Shown one piece after another: positions 26,929 to 36,492 of a DNA stretch of 64,000 nucleotides. Below the pieces are notes generated by a model that did no database searches, was not told the origin of the DNA, and was given only the letters and a program-made list of their open reading frames with translations. The stretch's first letter is position 1; the number at the start of each line of letters is the position of its first letter. Both the position numbers and the translations under genes were made by a program. Source of the DNA: Chitinophagaceae bacterium (GTDB lineage: Bacteria > Bacteroidota > Bacteroidia > Chitinophagales > Chitinophagaceae); NCBI GenBank assembly GCA_027489035.1, contig JAIYAN010000008.1:47375-111374 (forward strand), in the 5' to 3' direction.

Positions 26929-27306
26929 ATGAAATTATACAGCATCAACGATAGATTCTCTTTCGGAAAACATACAGGAAAAACAATTCTTGAGGTTATA
27001 GGTGAAGACATAGGTTATATCAACTGGTGTCTCATCAATTTAGATCACTTTGTTATTTCTGATGATTCCATTGATGAAATTAAAAAATTTATTCCGGTAT
27101 TTAAACTGTCTGATTTGGCCGAACAAGTTAGATGTTTTAAAATGGAAAAAATTGAAATAGAAACAGAAACACATTTCGATGATGATGACGATGATGATGA
27201 CTATGGGAGTAGTGGCGAAAAATATGGTTGGTATAATGGTTGGAGCGACGATGCTATTGACGATGCTTTTGAAGGTGACCCAATGAACACTTGGAACGTA
27301 GATTAA
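26929..27306 (+). CDS. ExoX C-terminal-like / DUF3820-like small protein with Asp-rich tract
   Basis: Residues 10-45 (FSFGKHTGKTILEV, then DIGYINWCL) match the FG-K-x-G-K-T...D-x-GY-x-W pattern of the exonuclease X C-terminal domain and related DUF3820 proteins, thought to bind nucleic acid. A run of Asp residues follows near 84-91, then a Gly/Trp-rich tail. No nuclease domain is attached. It starts 22 bases after the broken DUF4258-like gene and is probably in its transcript. Confidence 0.65.
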   Translation: MKLYSINDRFSFGKHTGKTILEVIGEDIGYINWCLINLDHFVISDDSIDEIKKFIPVFKLSDLAEQVRCFKMEKIEIETETHFDDDDDDDDYGSSGEKYGWYNGWSDDAIDDAFEGDPMNTWNVD

Positions 27307-27329
27307 ATTTTAAACCAAATAAAATTCAG

Positions 27330-27500
27330 ATGATACACAAATTCATTCTCTCAATATTAGTAAGCCTTCTTGCCTACACAATCATTTCAACAACCTTAGT
27401 TTTTGGATTGCCACTGTGGAAGTATTTTCTGATTGAATTAATATTTGTGCTTGGCCTCAAGTTCACAAAATATTTATTTAAAGTTTTTAGTCTTTACTAA
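27330..27500 (+). CDS. Small membrane protein
   Basis: I take the ATG at 27330, which follows the previous stop by 23 bases; an earlier ATG overlapping that gene would add 13 hydrophilic residues. The 56-residue product has two hydrophobic segments (about residues 4-24 and 27-45) and a basic C-terminus. Family not recognised. Confidence 0.45.
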   Translation: MIHKFILSILVSLLAYTIISTTLVFGLPLWKYFLIELIFVLGLKFTKYLFKVFSLY

Positions 27501-27594
27501 AGCCTGCATAGCAATTTCTTTTTGCATTACAAGATTGTGAAGAAAACATTTTAGAAAAGTAGTTACAGAAATATACGATTCAGATACAGACTCG

Positions 27595-27738
27595 ATGGGA
27601 GATATAAATCTTTGTAATTCATCGAAAGCCTATTTAAAAGAAATAAACAATAAAAATATAAATAGTAATTTATTATTGTGGATTTTATTAGGGGTTGATA
27701 CTGCTGTTGTGATTTTTATTATTTTTAAAATAATTTAG
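27595..27738 (+). CDS. Possible 47-residue membrane protein or gene remnant
   Basis: From ATG 27595 the frame encodes a polar N-terminus and one hydrophobic helix (LLLWILLGVDTAVVIFIIF). The same frame is open upstream to 27541 with protein-like text (VVTEIYDSDTDS), and a different frame just before it also looks coding, so this may be the tail of a frameshifted gene. Evidence is weak. Confidence 0.3.
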   Translation: MGDINLCNSSKAYLKEINNKNINSNLLLWILLGVDTAVVIFIIFKII

Positions 27739-27793
27739 TTTGATATAAATTCCTGTTACCTAATATCTCAATTTTAAAAAGATTAAATCATCA

Positions 27794-28213
27794 ATGAATA
27801 ATAATACTAAATTAAAAACGCAGGCGCAGGCGGTTGTTCACTTTATAGAACAACTCGATATTGAAATGGTAGATACCTTACTTGATGACACGCTTGAATA
27901 TCAAGACATGGATAAAGATATTTTCATCAATAAATTGGGACACGCTTTTAATGAATTTATTGAATCCGGCGATACATGTTTAAACTCAACAAAAGGTTTT
28001 TGTGATTCAGTGATTTGTAATTATTAATGCAAAGGTTTTTCTTTTGTTGGCAATAACTCCGGAAATTATATGGACCTTATCATTGAAATAGAAGATGGTA
28101 AATTAATTGATATGTATGAGTGCACTTATTTCAAAACGAAAGTTGATACAGAAATTAAAAACAAGCGGGTTGAGATTGATAAGATGATTAAATGGAAGCC
28201 TGATAGTTTTTGA
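27794..28213 (+). pseudogene. Hypothetical gene interrupted by an in-frame TAA
   Basis: The frame opened by ATG 27794 runs 77 codons to TAA at 28025-28027, then continues without shift for 61 codons to TGA at 28211. The continuation (CKGFSFVGNNSGNYMDL, then IEIEDGKLIDMYECTYFK) reads as a folded domain and joins naturally to the Cys-containing end of the first part. Whole, it would be about 139 residues. Family not recognised. A nonsense mutation is the simplest explanation. Confidence 0.6.
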
Positions 28214-28227
28214 TTATAATAAAATAA

Positions 28228-28626
28228 TCAGTAGTTAATAGAATAATCAATCTGCACAGAAGTTCTTGGGGTGCTTGAATTATCAGATGCTTTTAATGCG
28301 AAGGCACTTGAGTTTTTGCTTATTGAAATTTGCGACTGTAAAGTTAAATGTCCATAATTATCTACTAATTCATTAACTTGAATATTTGCATTAAAACCTC
28401 TATTAACTGGTCCAATTGTCATTTCCCATGGACTTCGAGCGTTTATTGTATCCTTAATTATTTGATTGTTGTCTGAACGGAATAGAACTTCTAATTTTCT
28501 TCCAGTATAAATAGTCGAGCTATTAACTTCGTATTTCACATAATATTCTATTGCAGCTGTGTTTTTTTTGCAACTGCTTAATAAAATGATTGAACTAGAA
28601 ATTAATAATAGAATAATATTTTTCAT
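28228..28626 (-). CDS. Putative lipoprotein
   Basis: A signal peptide ends in the lipobox LSSC (Cys19), followed by two Lys. The mature 113 residues alternate polar and hydrophobic positions and look like one beta-sandwich domain. The family is not recognised. Its promoter region (28629-28692) is nearly the same as the one upstream of the cysteine-rich lipoprotein region at 52.9 kb. Confidence 0.65.
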   Translation of the reverse strand: MKNIILLLISSSIILLSSCKKNTAAIEYYVKYEVNSSTIYTGRKLEVLFRSDNNQIIKDTINARSPWEMTIGPVNRGFNANIQVNELVDNYGHLTLQSQISISKNSSAFALKASDNSSTPRTSVQIDYSINY

Positions 28627-28628
28627 TT

Positions 28629-28692
28629 TGCTCTTTTTTATCTTATCAAAAATATCAAAGTAAAAAACAATATTACAATTTTTTATCTTTTA
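28629..28692 (-). promoter_or_regulatory. Promoter repeat, copy 1
   Basis: This 64-base segment differs from 52912-52975 at only about five positions. On the minus strand it has a TTG and, about 20 bases later, TATTTTTG (28647-28654), matching the -33/-7 pattern of Bacteroidota promoters. It lies directly before the lipoprotein start. Confidence 0.6.
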
Positions 28693-28808
28693 TTTATAAA
28701 GAAATTTACGAATCCATAATTCTTTTTTCTACCAATTGATTTATAGATTGTTTAGTTTATTACTTTATCAAGTTTATTTCCATTTTTGTCATTTTATTTT
28801 GGTTACGA

Positions 28809-29324
28809 TCACAACTGATGTTTAATCGCCAATCTTATTTCTTCCAAAGCATTTTTTGGAGAAACATTTTTAGTAAGAATTTGTGAAAAACCATTTTGAT
28901 AATTATTTACATGCAGTAAGTTATTAAAACATAATCTTTCTAGCTGTTCGTAAGAAACTATGGCATTGTCAATTGGTAAAGTTGTTTTACATCTTACATA
29001 ACCAACAGCATCTCCTTCAAAATTAATTTGAAAAGAACCATACCAAATATCTCTGTTTATTCTTGTTATAAATTCTAAAATCTCTGGGAACTTATCTTTA
29101 GGAATAGGATTTTGCAAGTATGCTACAAATGTCAAAAGAGAAACATTAATATCGCACACTAGTACACAATGAATTACTCTCTCATCAACATCTGCCTCAA
29201 ATTGAAATAAAGCATTGTCATAAGGTGGCCGGTTAAACTTTATCCCCTTTCCTGTTAATAGTTCTGAAATCTGATCAAAAATATTTTTCTTTTTGTTTCC
29301 AAATTGTTTGTCAAATAGTCCCAT
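28809..29324 (-). CDS. YbjN-domain protein
   Basis: This 171-residue cytoplasmic protein has the alternating strand pattern of YbjN / type III secretion chaperone-like proteins: FQFEADVDERVIHCVLVC near residue 41, FVAYLQNPIPKDKFPEILEFITRINRDIWYGSFQIN near 66, and VGYVRCKTTLP near 107. YbjN proteins are poorly understood regulators or chaperone-like factors. No linked secretion gene is present. The N-terminus is polar with no signal. Confidence 0.65.
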   Translation of the reverse strand: MGLFDKQFGNKKKNIFDQISELLTGKGIKFNRPPYDNALFQFEADVDERVIHCVLVCDINVSLLTFVAYLQNPIPKDKFPEILEFITRINRDIWYGSFQINFEGDAVGYVRCKTTLPIDNAIVSYEQLERLCFNNLLHVNNYQNGFSQILTKNVSPKNALEEIRLAIKHQL

Positions 29325-29442
29325 AGATCAAAATTTGATTTTATCAGTTCGATTCTTAAGGTTTTAATTTAGCACTCCAGCCAAACATGACCTAATCATC
29401 TCCGTTAGTTAATATTATCAATTGCACAAATTTCCCCCTTCA

Positions 29443-32400
29443 CTACCTCAACAATATCGTATTCCCCTTCTTCACAATAACCTTTCCATCTAGCAGCACA
29501 GCACGTACATAATATGTATAAGTCATGCCAGGCTGTTCCTTAAACTTGTATTTTCCATTCCAGCCTTTGCGCTGATCACGACTCTCAAATATTTTCTGTC
29601 CCCATCGGTTGTAAACTAAAAAATCAACACTGCGAATGTTTGTTCCTAACACACGCAACACATCATTCAGCCCATCACCATTAGGTGTAAACGCACTTGG
29701 CACATATACATCTGTCTGCTCTAGCCAAGTATGTCCCGTAACGCTACCGGGTAAGGATATTCTACAATCCAATGGATGTAAGGCCTTCACGAACAAGGTC
29801 ACATAGGTATCTGGTGAAAGTCCAGTTACTACATGCGTTGTGCCGGTGGTTCCTGAACTTGGTGGACCATAATTGATACCGTCTGAAGATACCATATATC
29901 CGGAAGCTCCAGATACTGAGGCCCATGAAAAACTGAGTGAGTTGATGGAAATATCGGTTACTTGTACTACTGGTGTAGGAAGAAGCGGCCAGAGTTGAAC
30001 GGATACGATTGCGGGTGAACCTTCACATCCTGTGGTATTGGTAGCAGTGACATAGAAATTTGTATTCCCTGAAATCGCATTAGTGGTGTATGAAGTTCCT
30101 GTTGCTAGCAATGTACCAGCACTCGACGCATCATACCAATTATATGTATAAGATGCATTAGGATTGGTAACGCTAAGGTTTGCTGTCTCGCTACTGCAAA
30201 CATACACAGGTGCATTGGTGGTAGGTGCTACGGGTACTGGATTTATTTGCACATTCACTGCCCCACGTATCAAACTAATACAACCATCTGCGCTTACTGC
30301 TTCCACATAAAATGTGCTATTGGTGCTGATGTTACCGGTACTGTATGTTGTACCGGTTCCCAATATATTGCCTCCAGATGAAGCACCGTACCAGTTATAA
30401 CTATATCCTGCTGTTGGATTCTGTACCTCTACTTGTGTACTGCTATTTGCACAAATAACCACGGGTGTAATCACATTGGGTGCAGCAGGGGAAGGAAATA
30501 AATCAACACTAACTGGAACGCGTATCCCAGCACATCCATTGCTGTTCACGGCTTCCAAATAATAGGTAGTGGGAGCAGTTATTGAACCGGTAGTATAGCT
30601 AACAGCAGTTCCTAATAAAGTTCCAGCATTGGGGGCATTATACCAATTGTAAGTGGAACCTGTTACAGGGTTTTGCACTTGTAGATTGGCTGTGTTATTC
30701 ACACAAGTAAATATGGGATTGTTTACGCTGGGTGTTTCTGTATTATAAAGGATAACAGATACTGGAACAGCAATACTATTACAACCCGAGCTATCGGCTA
30801 AAAGATAATAAATGCTATTGTTGCTGATATTAGTGGTGTTAATGGTGGTACCTGTTGCCACTATGCTTCCTCCGATCGGGGCAACATACCAGTTATACAC
30901 GAAACCGGTTTGTGGATTAACAACAGTCAATGACGCTGATTGTCCCGCACAAACACTATCACCTTCCGCTGTTGGTGTGGATACAAATCTTTTGATTATG
31001 GTAGCAGTAGCGCGAATGCTTGCAATACAATTACCTGGACCACTGGTTTCAAGATAAAAACTGCTATCATTGCTTTGAAGGCTGGTCATAGTAAAGCTAG
31101 CACCTGTTCCCAATAGATTGCCTCCGCTAGGTGCATCATACCAGGCATAGCTCATGCATGGTTGCATTGGATTCACCGAGAAATTCACAGTACTTCCAAA
31201 GCAAGTCTTCACTGTATCAAAAATAATTTTGCGGATGGAATCCGACCCGAAACTGAAATAATCTGCATTATTCAGATAAACTGTGGCATACTTATATTTT
31301 ATTCCAGTTATTAATTTAATGACTTGTGTTGAAGTAGCAGGAAAATTAGGATTTGCGGAGAGCAAAATAGATTGAGTACATGCTGGTAGTGAGTCTTTCA
31401 GGAAAGCAATGGTTACAGAATCCACAGTCCCCGTTTTCTGTACTTTCCAAGTTCTCGCCATTCGTGAAATATATCCGTTATTGGTACATTGATCAAGCGA
31501 CGTGGTTAATTTATTTTCTCCTGTTACCAGAAAAGATACATCTGCATTAAATGAAGTGTTGTTGGAATCATTCATCACAGGAAAAACACCTGCGGTAGAT
31601 CCATTAAAAACAAAAACAGGTGAATTAATATTCACGCTGTGCGACTGTTTTTGTAAAAGTGCTGAGGCATCATCTCTTCCAACACCGGTGATGTTTTCGT
31701 TAAATCCATTATTGATGGTTTTATCCCATATAACCGTACCGTTAGAAGCCAAGTAGTTGTTTTTGATTGGGGAAGTTGGAATTTCATCAAAGCTGACGCC
31801 ATATTTGATAGCCAAATAAGATTCAACACGATTGAGTTCTGCTGCGGTTAATGTACGATCGTAAATAATCACTTCACCAAGTGCATGGTTATTATATTCT
31901 GAAGTACCTCCATTGGCTCCTAAGGAAAGTCCTGCTCCCACAGAAGGAAAAAAGGTGCTGGTGTTCCCTGTTGAAGGTCCGCAATCAGTGGCGTTGCGAC
32001 GTGCCTTGGAACTCAAACCCGTTCCAGACATAGACAACAGAAAAGCATCAGATTCTGTATAATTAAAAACAGTCCCTGTCAAATTAGGATTTGAAGCCAC
32101 ATTCAATTCAAATTTTGAGCCAATACCATTGGCGCCGTTTTGTGCGCGAAAACTTGGTTTAATCTGATATCTGTAATTAACATTCGAGCGATAGGTAAAC
32201 ATAGATCCCTGTCCTGCAGGTTCGTTCTTGTTGGTGGCCAAAATCACGGTTCCAGCTGTGCCCAAAAGATTCGGTGTGATGGTGCTATTGACCAAAGCCG
32301 TAGAATTGGCCGCTGTGAATTGTATAAAAGGATTGAAATTGAAATCGGCATTGGCTGCACTAATACTTCCAAAAATAGGCTGCTGACTAGCATTAGCCTG

Positions 32401-32592
32401 GCTTACACTGAATGTTCCTGTTTCGCTGTTCCATTGCGATACTTGATTGGAAGCATTATACTGAAGATTGGCAGGTTGTGTGTTGGCTTTTAACCAAAGC
32501 GTTAGGTTAGTAGAAACTCCGCCCGGGCTCTGAGCCTTAAGGATTGAAAATGTAAACACAAAAACAAGTAACAAGATTTGCTTTTTTTCCAT
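29443..32592 (-). CDS. Large secreted Ig-like repeat protein with T9SS type-B sorting domain
   Basis: A signal peptide (1-20, ending KAQ) is followed by a LamG-like region (about 25-270), a linker domain, and five Ig-like repeats of about 80 residues, each with Y-x-WY followed by A, then GG or AG. One fibronectin-III-like domain and a C-terminal gliding-motility-type sorting domain follow (FTPNGDGLNDV, then VYNRWGQKIFES, last 95 residues). The type-B signal sends proteins through the type IX secretion system, often to the cell surface. An adhesin or matrix role is likely. The GC-richer repeats stand out from the neighbours. Confidence 0.88.
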   Translation of the reverse strand: MEKKQILLLVFVFTFSILKAQSPGGVSTNLTLWLKANTQPANLQYNASNQVSQWNSETGTFSVSQANASQQPIFGSISAANADFNFNPFIQFTAANSTALVNSTITPNLLGTAGTVILATNKNEPAGQGSMFTYRSNVNYRYQIKPSFRAQNGANGIGSKFELNVASNPNLTGTVFNYTESDAFLLSMSGTGLSSKARRNATDCGPSTGNTSTFFPSVGAGLSLGANGGTSEYNNHALGEVIIYDRTLTAAELNRVESYLAIKYGVSFDEIPTSPIKNNYLASNGTVIWDKTINNGFNENITGVGRDDASALLQKQSHSVNINSPVFVFNGSTAGVFPVMNDSNNTSFNADVSFLVTGENKLTTSLDQCTNNGYISRMARTWKVQKTGTVDSVTIAFLKDSLPACTQSILLSANPNFPATSTQVIKLITGIKYKYATVYLNNADYFSFGSDSIRKIIFDTVKTCFGSTVNFSVNPMQPCMSYAWYDAPSGGNLLGTGASFTMTSLQSNDSSFYLETSGPGNCIASIRATATIIKRFVSTPTAEGDSVCAGQSASLTVVNPQTGFVYNWYVAPIGGSIVATGTTINTTNISNNSIYYLLADSSGCNSIAVPVSVILYNTETPSVNNPIFTCVNNTANLQVQNPVTGSTYNWYNAPNAGTLLGTAVSYTTGSITAPTTYYLEAVNSNGCAGIRVPVSVDLFPSPAAPNVITPVVICANSSTQVEVQNPTAGYSYNWYGASSGGNILGTGTTYSTGNISTNSTFYVEAVSADGCISLIRGAVNVQINPVPVAPTTNAPVYVCSSETANLSVTNPNASYTYNWYDASSAGTLLATGTSYTTNAISGNTNFYVTATNTTGCEGSPAIVSVQLWPLLPTPVVQVTDISINSLSFSWASVSGASGYMVSSDGINYGPPSSGTTGTTHVVTGLSPDTYVTLFVKALHPLDCRISLPGSVTGHTWLEQTDVYVPSAFTPNGDGLNDVLRVLGTNIRSVDFLVYNRWGQKIFESRDQRKGWNGKYKFKEQPGMTYTYYVRAVLLDGKVIVKKGNTILLR

Positions 32593-32653
32593 TGTTTTAT
32601 GAATGAAAGTTTTATGTAATGCTAGTTAAAATAACAAGTACAAAGTAATGTGT

Positions 32654-33286
32654 TTAGTTAATTTCAACAATACCATTCAATAGTGATTCCATCTTCGGTT
32701 TATAACTCTCAAATAATTTTTTTGAAGTATAAGTTACGAATTGAACAGATCCATTAGTATTTGAAAAGTAGTAACCATAATAGGTAAATTTGACTCCTTG
32801 CATAGTACCATTCATTTGAAGAAGAAGTACTTTTATCCCATTAACTATTCTATATTCTTCTTTTACAATTTTCATGTCAGGAGCTGCATCCATTGCATTT
32901 TTAACAGCAAGAGATTTTAATGTTTCAAGTGGAATTTCAATCTTTTCAGATATAATCATTCCATACAAATCTGCGCCTTTCAAATGAAGACTATACTCTG
33001 CATCTGAATTATTAGTAGACTTTTCGAATGACCATAATTTTGGGTTTAACCAAACTCCAACATTTAATTTTTTGCTTTTTAATAAAAAAATTGATTCTTT
33101 ATCTTTTTTAAAATTGATTGTATTGGTTGAGATTTCTTTCTCTAATAATTGGTCTTCGTTCACATATTTCCACGAACCATCATCATATAGATTTACTTCT
33201 TCACCAGTTTCAGTAACCGCTTTTTTCTGAGCTTGCATTACATTAACAAAAAACAGAGAAATTAAGACTACGGCTATTTTTTTCAT
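32654..33286 (-). CDS. Hypothetical secreted protein
   Basis: A signal peptide (1-19, ending MQAQ) precedes a 190-residue mature protein. Near the mature N-terminus is TETGEEVNLYDDGSWKYV, a short motif seen in many Bacteroidota exported proteins. The remainder alternates strands and two Lys-rich helices and may bind lipids or the envelope, but no family is recognised. It lies 61 bases upstream of the T9SS-sorted protein on the same strand. Confidence 0.6.
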   Translation of the reverse strand: MKKIAVVLISLFFVNVMQAQKKAVTETGEEVNLYDDGSWKYVNEDQLLEKEISTNTINFKKDKESIFLLKSKKLNVGVWLNPKLWSFEKSTNNSDAEYSLHLKGADLYGMIISEKIEIPLETLKSLAVKNAMDAAPDMKIVKEEYRIVNGIKVLLLQMNGTMQGVKFTYYGYYFSNTNGSVQFVTYTSKKLFESYKPKMESLLNGIVEIN

Positions 33287-33602
33287 TTGATTTGATTTTT
33301 TGAAAAATTATTTCGTATGATTTTCGTATGATTAGATTAGCCAAGATATTTAAAGATGACTATGAAATACAAAATGATGAAATATTATTTAAAATTTCTA
33401 AATATTTATAAAGTTAGAATTATTATAATTAAATAGAATGTTTAATACAGATTATTTCAATACTAGGTTAGGTGCGGTGAGTACTTTTATTCGTAATAGT
33501 TGACACATCTGTATCTTAAAAAATTATTTTGAAGCTAACTTCTACAGGATTTCTAAAATAGAACCAAGTCACAATAAACTATTGATAAGGTAAATTCTAG
33601 TT
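33287..33602. other. Intergenic stretch upstream of the secreted protein
   Basis: No gene seen. It contains two close copies of the 9-base word CGTATGATT (33313-33340) just upstream of the minus-strand gene; these could be regulatory but are too short to judge. Confidence 0.35.
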
Positions 33603-33911
33603 TTAATTATTATATTTTTCTTTTGAAACAAAATATTTTGTTTTACAATCACTACATTCTAATTGTTCAAAAATAATATTTTTGGGTAAAATTGAAATGA
33701 GAATTAAGTAAGTAATCAAACTAATTATTAATAATGGAAATAAAATAACAATGTTTTCATTTAGTTGTTGTAAAACAACAAAAGGAATTACTATAGCTAA
33801 AAATATGAGGAATGAGTGAAAATTGCTTCGCTTTTGTTTTTTTAACGGGAAGGAACAATTGTTACATTCGTAAGGAATAATATTTTGAGATTTTAAATTG
33901 TTTAGCTCTTT
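33603..33911 (-). pseudogene. Start-less reading frame for a two-TM, two-CxxC protein
   Basis: A 103-codon open frame (33911 to 33603) with no ATG, GTG or TTG start encodes ECNNC, then two hydrophobic helices (FLIFLAIVIPFVVL and ILFPLLIISLITYLILI), then ECSDC and a basic tail. Mirrored zinc-ribbon-like pairs around a membrane hairpin are unlikely by chance. The start has probably been lost to a frameshift or deletion. Confidence 0.4.
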
Positions 33912-33980
33912 TTAAATATTACTATCTCTTAATAATTGTTGACGTAATAAATAGCTTTTTCGTTTTGATTCTTCTTGAGA

Positions 33981-34140
33981 TTAGCAATGCTTACATTTTG
34001 AACAATCTTTGCAAACATTGCAGTTTTTTTTGCAGGGGCAACATAACAAACAAACACCGCAGTTTGAGGTTTATCTTTATTTTAAAGAACAACTTTAAAA
34101 AATAAAATAGAAACTAAAAAAGTAAAGTTTTTAGTTTCAT
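33981..34140 (-). pseudogene. Broken copy of the cysteine-rich lipoprotein gene
   Basis: The DNA aligns with the intact gene at 52617-52814 from its ATG (here 34140) to the cysteine cluster. Here the first frame stops after eight codons (MKLKTLLF then TAG), the DKPQT piece (34061-34075) is in another frame, and the cluster CPCKKNCNVCKDCSKCKHC (stop at 33981) is in yet another. At least two frame changes make it a pseudogene. Confidence 0.75.
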
Positions 34141-34160
34141 GTTTTTGTATTTTAGTTATG

Positions 34161-36461
34161 TTACCAGGTGTACCTATAATATCTAACCGTTGACCAAGGG
34201 CCCATTGTAGCACCATTTATTGCCTGTACCCTCCAATACCAAACTCCATTTTGAGTGCTTCCTCCAGAATTTATACAAAATTGAGTTGGAGATGTAACCG
34301 TTGCCTGGTTTATTGTATTTCCCTGAGGATATTGAGAACCTCCACATGTATTTAATGTATAGGTTGATGCGTAAGCAAAAGTTGAACTTCTTGATATTTG
34401 AATTCTATAACTTGTTGCACAAGAGACTGAATTCCAAGTAAACCAAATGATTGCACTTGCACTATTTAAATTAGCCGCATTAGCTGGAGATGTTAATATA
34501 GGCGACGTTAAAGATGATGATGTTGTTACTGTACAAGTTTGACCATAAACGGGTTGTCCTGTACTGCTATTTATTGAAAAGGCCCTGATATAATAAGTAG
34601 TACAAGGTGATAATCCATTAAGTGTTGATGAAAAAGAACCGACGCCAGATCCAATATAAAATATTGAATTTGAGGTTGTTGGCGCTGAAGTTGTTGTACT
34701 ATAACATATACCTCTTTGGCCTGTTGTGCTCCCTGATACTACTCCCCCTACAACTGCAGCAGTACCAGAAATTTGGCTAGATGTGGGACATGTAGTTGTA
34801 ACCGAAACTAATAATGGAGTAGTAAAATTACATGTAGGTGTACCATATCTATAAGTCGAACTTGAGCTATTTCTTGCATAAGCTCTGTAATAATAAACTG
34901 TACCTGGCGTTAATCCTGAAAGATTAGAAGTAAAAACGCCTGTTCCTAAAGTACTTGCAGCTGCAGTTAATGAACCTGCTCCTCCTACAGATGGAAGTGT
35001 AGTAGTTGAACTATAACAAATTCCGGCAGCAGTAATAGGAGCTCCGCCATTATCTGTAATATTACCCGAAATAGAGGCTGTTGTACTTGTAAGTGCGTTA
35101 GGTGAACATACATTAGAAACTAAAGGTAGAGAAGGAACATTTGTAGTAAATGAACATAATGGTGTTCCATAACTATACGTACCATTTACAGTGTTTTTAG
35201 CAAATGTTCTGAAATAATAAGAGGTTGAATAATTTAATCCTGTTAAATTTACTGAGAAAAGGCCAAGGCCTAAAGTAGGTGCAGACATTATGTTGGAACC
35301 AACTCCTCCAACAGTAGGAAGTGTGGTAGATGAGCTATAGCAAATACCAAGCTGTGCAATTGGAGCACCACCATCATTAGTAACATTTCCTGAAACAATT
35401 GCTGAATTGGTTGTTATTGAACTTGCCGTGCAAACATTTGATACTGTAGGGGGATTTACCGGTAATGTAGTTGCTGCACAAAAGCTACTGCTATAGCCAA
35501 AATTGACATTACTGCTGTTTTTTGCAAAACTTTTTATATAATAAGTAGTGTTAGGTATCAAGCCTGTTATTGTTCCAGTAAAAGAAGCAGAAACTGGTGT
35601 AATATTTACTGTTATGGGATTTGATAATGTTGGGCTTGTACTATAAATGAATCCAGTTTGAATAAGAGATGCTCCACCATTATTTGTAACATTAGCACTT
35701 AATGAGATTGTTGTTTGTGTAATGGCAATTGATGAAGGACAAACTATAGTTAATGTTGGAGGGTTTACAATCCGAGTAGTAAAAGAATCTACATTATTTG
35801 CATAAACAAATCCAATTCCATTTCTTGCATAAGCTCTTACGTAATACTTTGTTCCTGAAGCAAGCCCAGAAACATTAAAAGAGAATGTACCCGATTGAGC
35901 ATTACTTGAAATTCTTGTTGAATTGGTTGTATCTGGCAATCGGAAATTACTTGAATAGCAAACGCCACTTTGAATTATAGGAGACCCACCATTTGAATTA
36001 ATTACACCTCCTATTATTGCTGAAGTATACGAAATGGATGTTGTAGTTTGAGTTGTAATTGTAGGAACTGAGGCTAATGTTCTGAAAACTACTTCATTAC
36101 CATAAATAGTACCGTGTACATTTTTGGCGTAAGCTCTTACAAAATAATTGGTATTCGGTACTAAGTTTACAAGCTTACTATTAAAAGTTCCCAACCCGCT
36201 TCCATTATTTGTTCTTGAGCTTGATATTGTTGGATTTGTTTGAGTGCTCCAGCAAATTCCCCTACTCGTAATGGTTTCTTGACCATCTTTTAAAATAATT
36301 CCTCCACCCATTGCTGTATCACTTGCGATATTTCTAATTACAGAGGTTGTAAGCTCTACTTTATTGCCAGCCCCATTAGGATTTTGCAATTCTTTTGTGC
36401 ACGATAACACTATGCAAACAAATAAAACTAAATAAACAAGAAATTTTTTCATTTTTTTCAT
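34161..36461 (-). CDS. Fibronectin-III-like repeat lipoprotein
   Basis: A lipobox LSC (Cys21) follows a short signal peptide. Six repeats of about 90 residues follow, each with a G-(I/V)-C-(Y/W)-S type strand and an end such as YYVRAYARN. The C-terminal 110 residues form a different beta domain with several Trp, ending RYYRYTW. Such proteins are surface adhesins or scaffolds. It begins 31 bases after the Ig-like gene upstream and may be the last gene of the 36.5-50 kb operon. Its C-terminal codons have a decayed counterpart at 52834-52875. Confidence 0.8.
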   Translation of the reverse strand: MKKMKKFLVYLVLFVCIVLSCTKELQNPNGAGNKVELTTSVIRNIASDTAMGGGIILKDGQETITSRGICWSTQTNPTISSSRTNNGSGLGTFNSKLVNLVPNTNYFVRAYAKNVHGTIYGNEVVFRTLASVPTITTQTTTSISYTSAIIGGVINSNGGSPIIQSGVCYSSNFRLPDTTNSTRISSNAQSGTFSFNVSGLASGTKYYVRAYARNGIGFVYANNVDSFTTRIVNPPTLTIVCPSSIAITQTTISLSANVTNNGGASLIQTGFIYSTSPTLSNPITVNITPVSASFTGTITGLIPNTTYYIKSFAKNSSNVNFGYSSSFCAATTLPVNPPTVSNVCTASSITTNSAIVSGNVTNDGGAPIAQLGICYSSSTTLPTVGGVGSNIMSAPTLGLGLFSVNLTGLNYSTSYYFRTFAKNTVNGTYSYGTPLCSFTTNVPSLPLVSNVCSPNALTSTTASISGNITDNGGAPITAAGICYSSTTTLPSVGGAGSLTAAASTLGTGVFTSNLSGLTPGTVYYYRAYARNSSSSTYRYGTPTCNFTTPLLVSVTTTCPTSSQISGTAAVVGGVVSGSTTGQRGICYSTTTSAPTTSNSIFYIGSGVGSFSSTLNGLSPCTTYYIRAFSINSSTGQPVYGQTCTVTTSSSLTSPILTSPANAANLNSASAIIWFTWNSVSCATSYRIQISRSSTFAYASTYTLNTCGGSQYPQGNTINQATVTSPTQFCINSGGSTQNGVWYWRVQAINGATMGPWSTVRYYRYTW

Positions 36462-36492
36462 TTTTTATACCTCAGCTTAAAAATTGTATTTA

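Noticed and set aside
27180..27206. GAT/GAC repeat as a microsatellite switch
   Set aside because: It encodes an Asp run with mixed codons in frame, so simple slippage is less likely and would not shift the frame when whole codons change.
26629..28027. Genetic-code change or programmed read-through of TAA
   Set aside because: Many intact genes in the window end with TAA, so TAA is a normal stop; two nonsense mutations are simpler.
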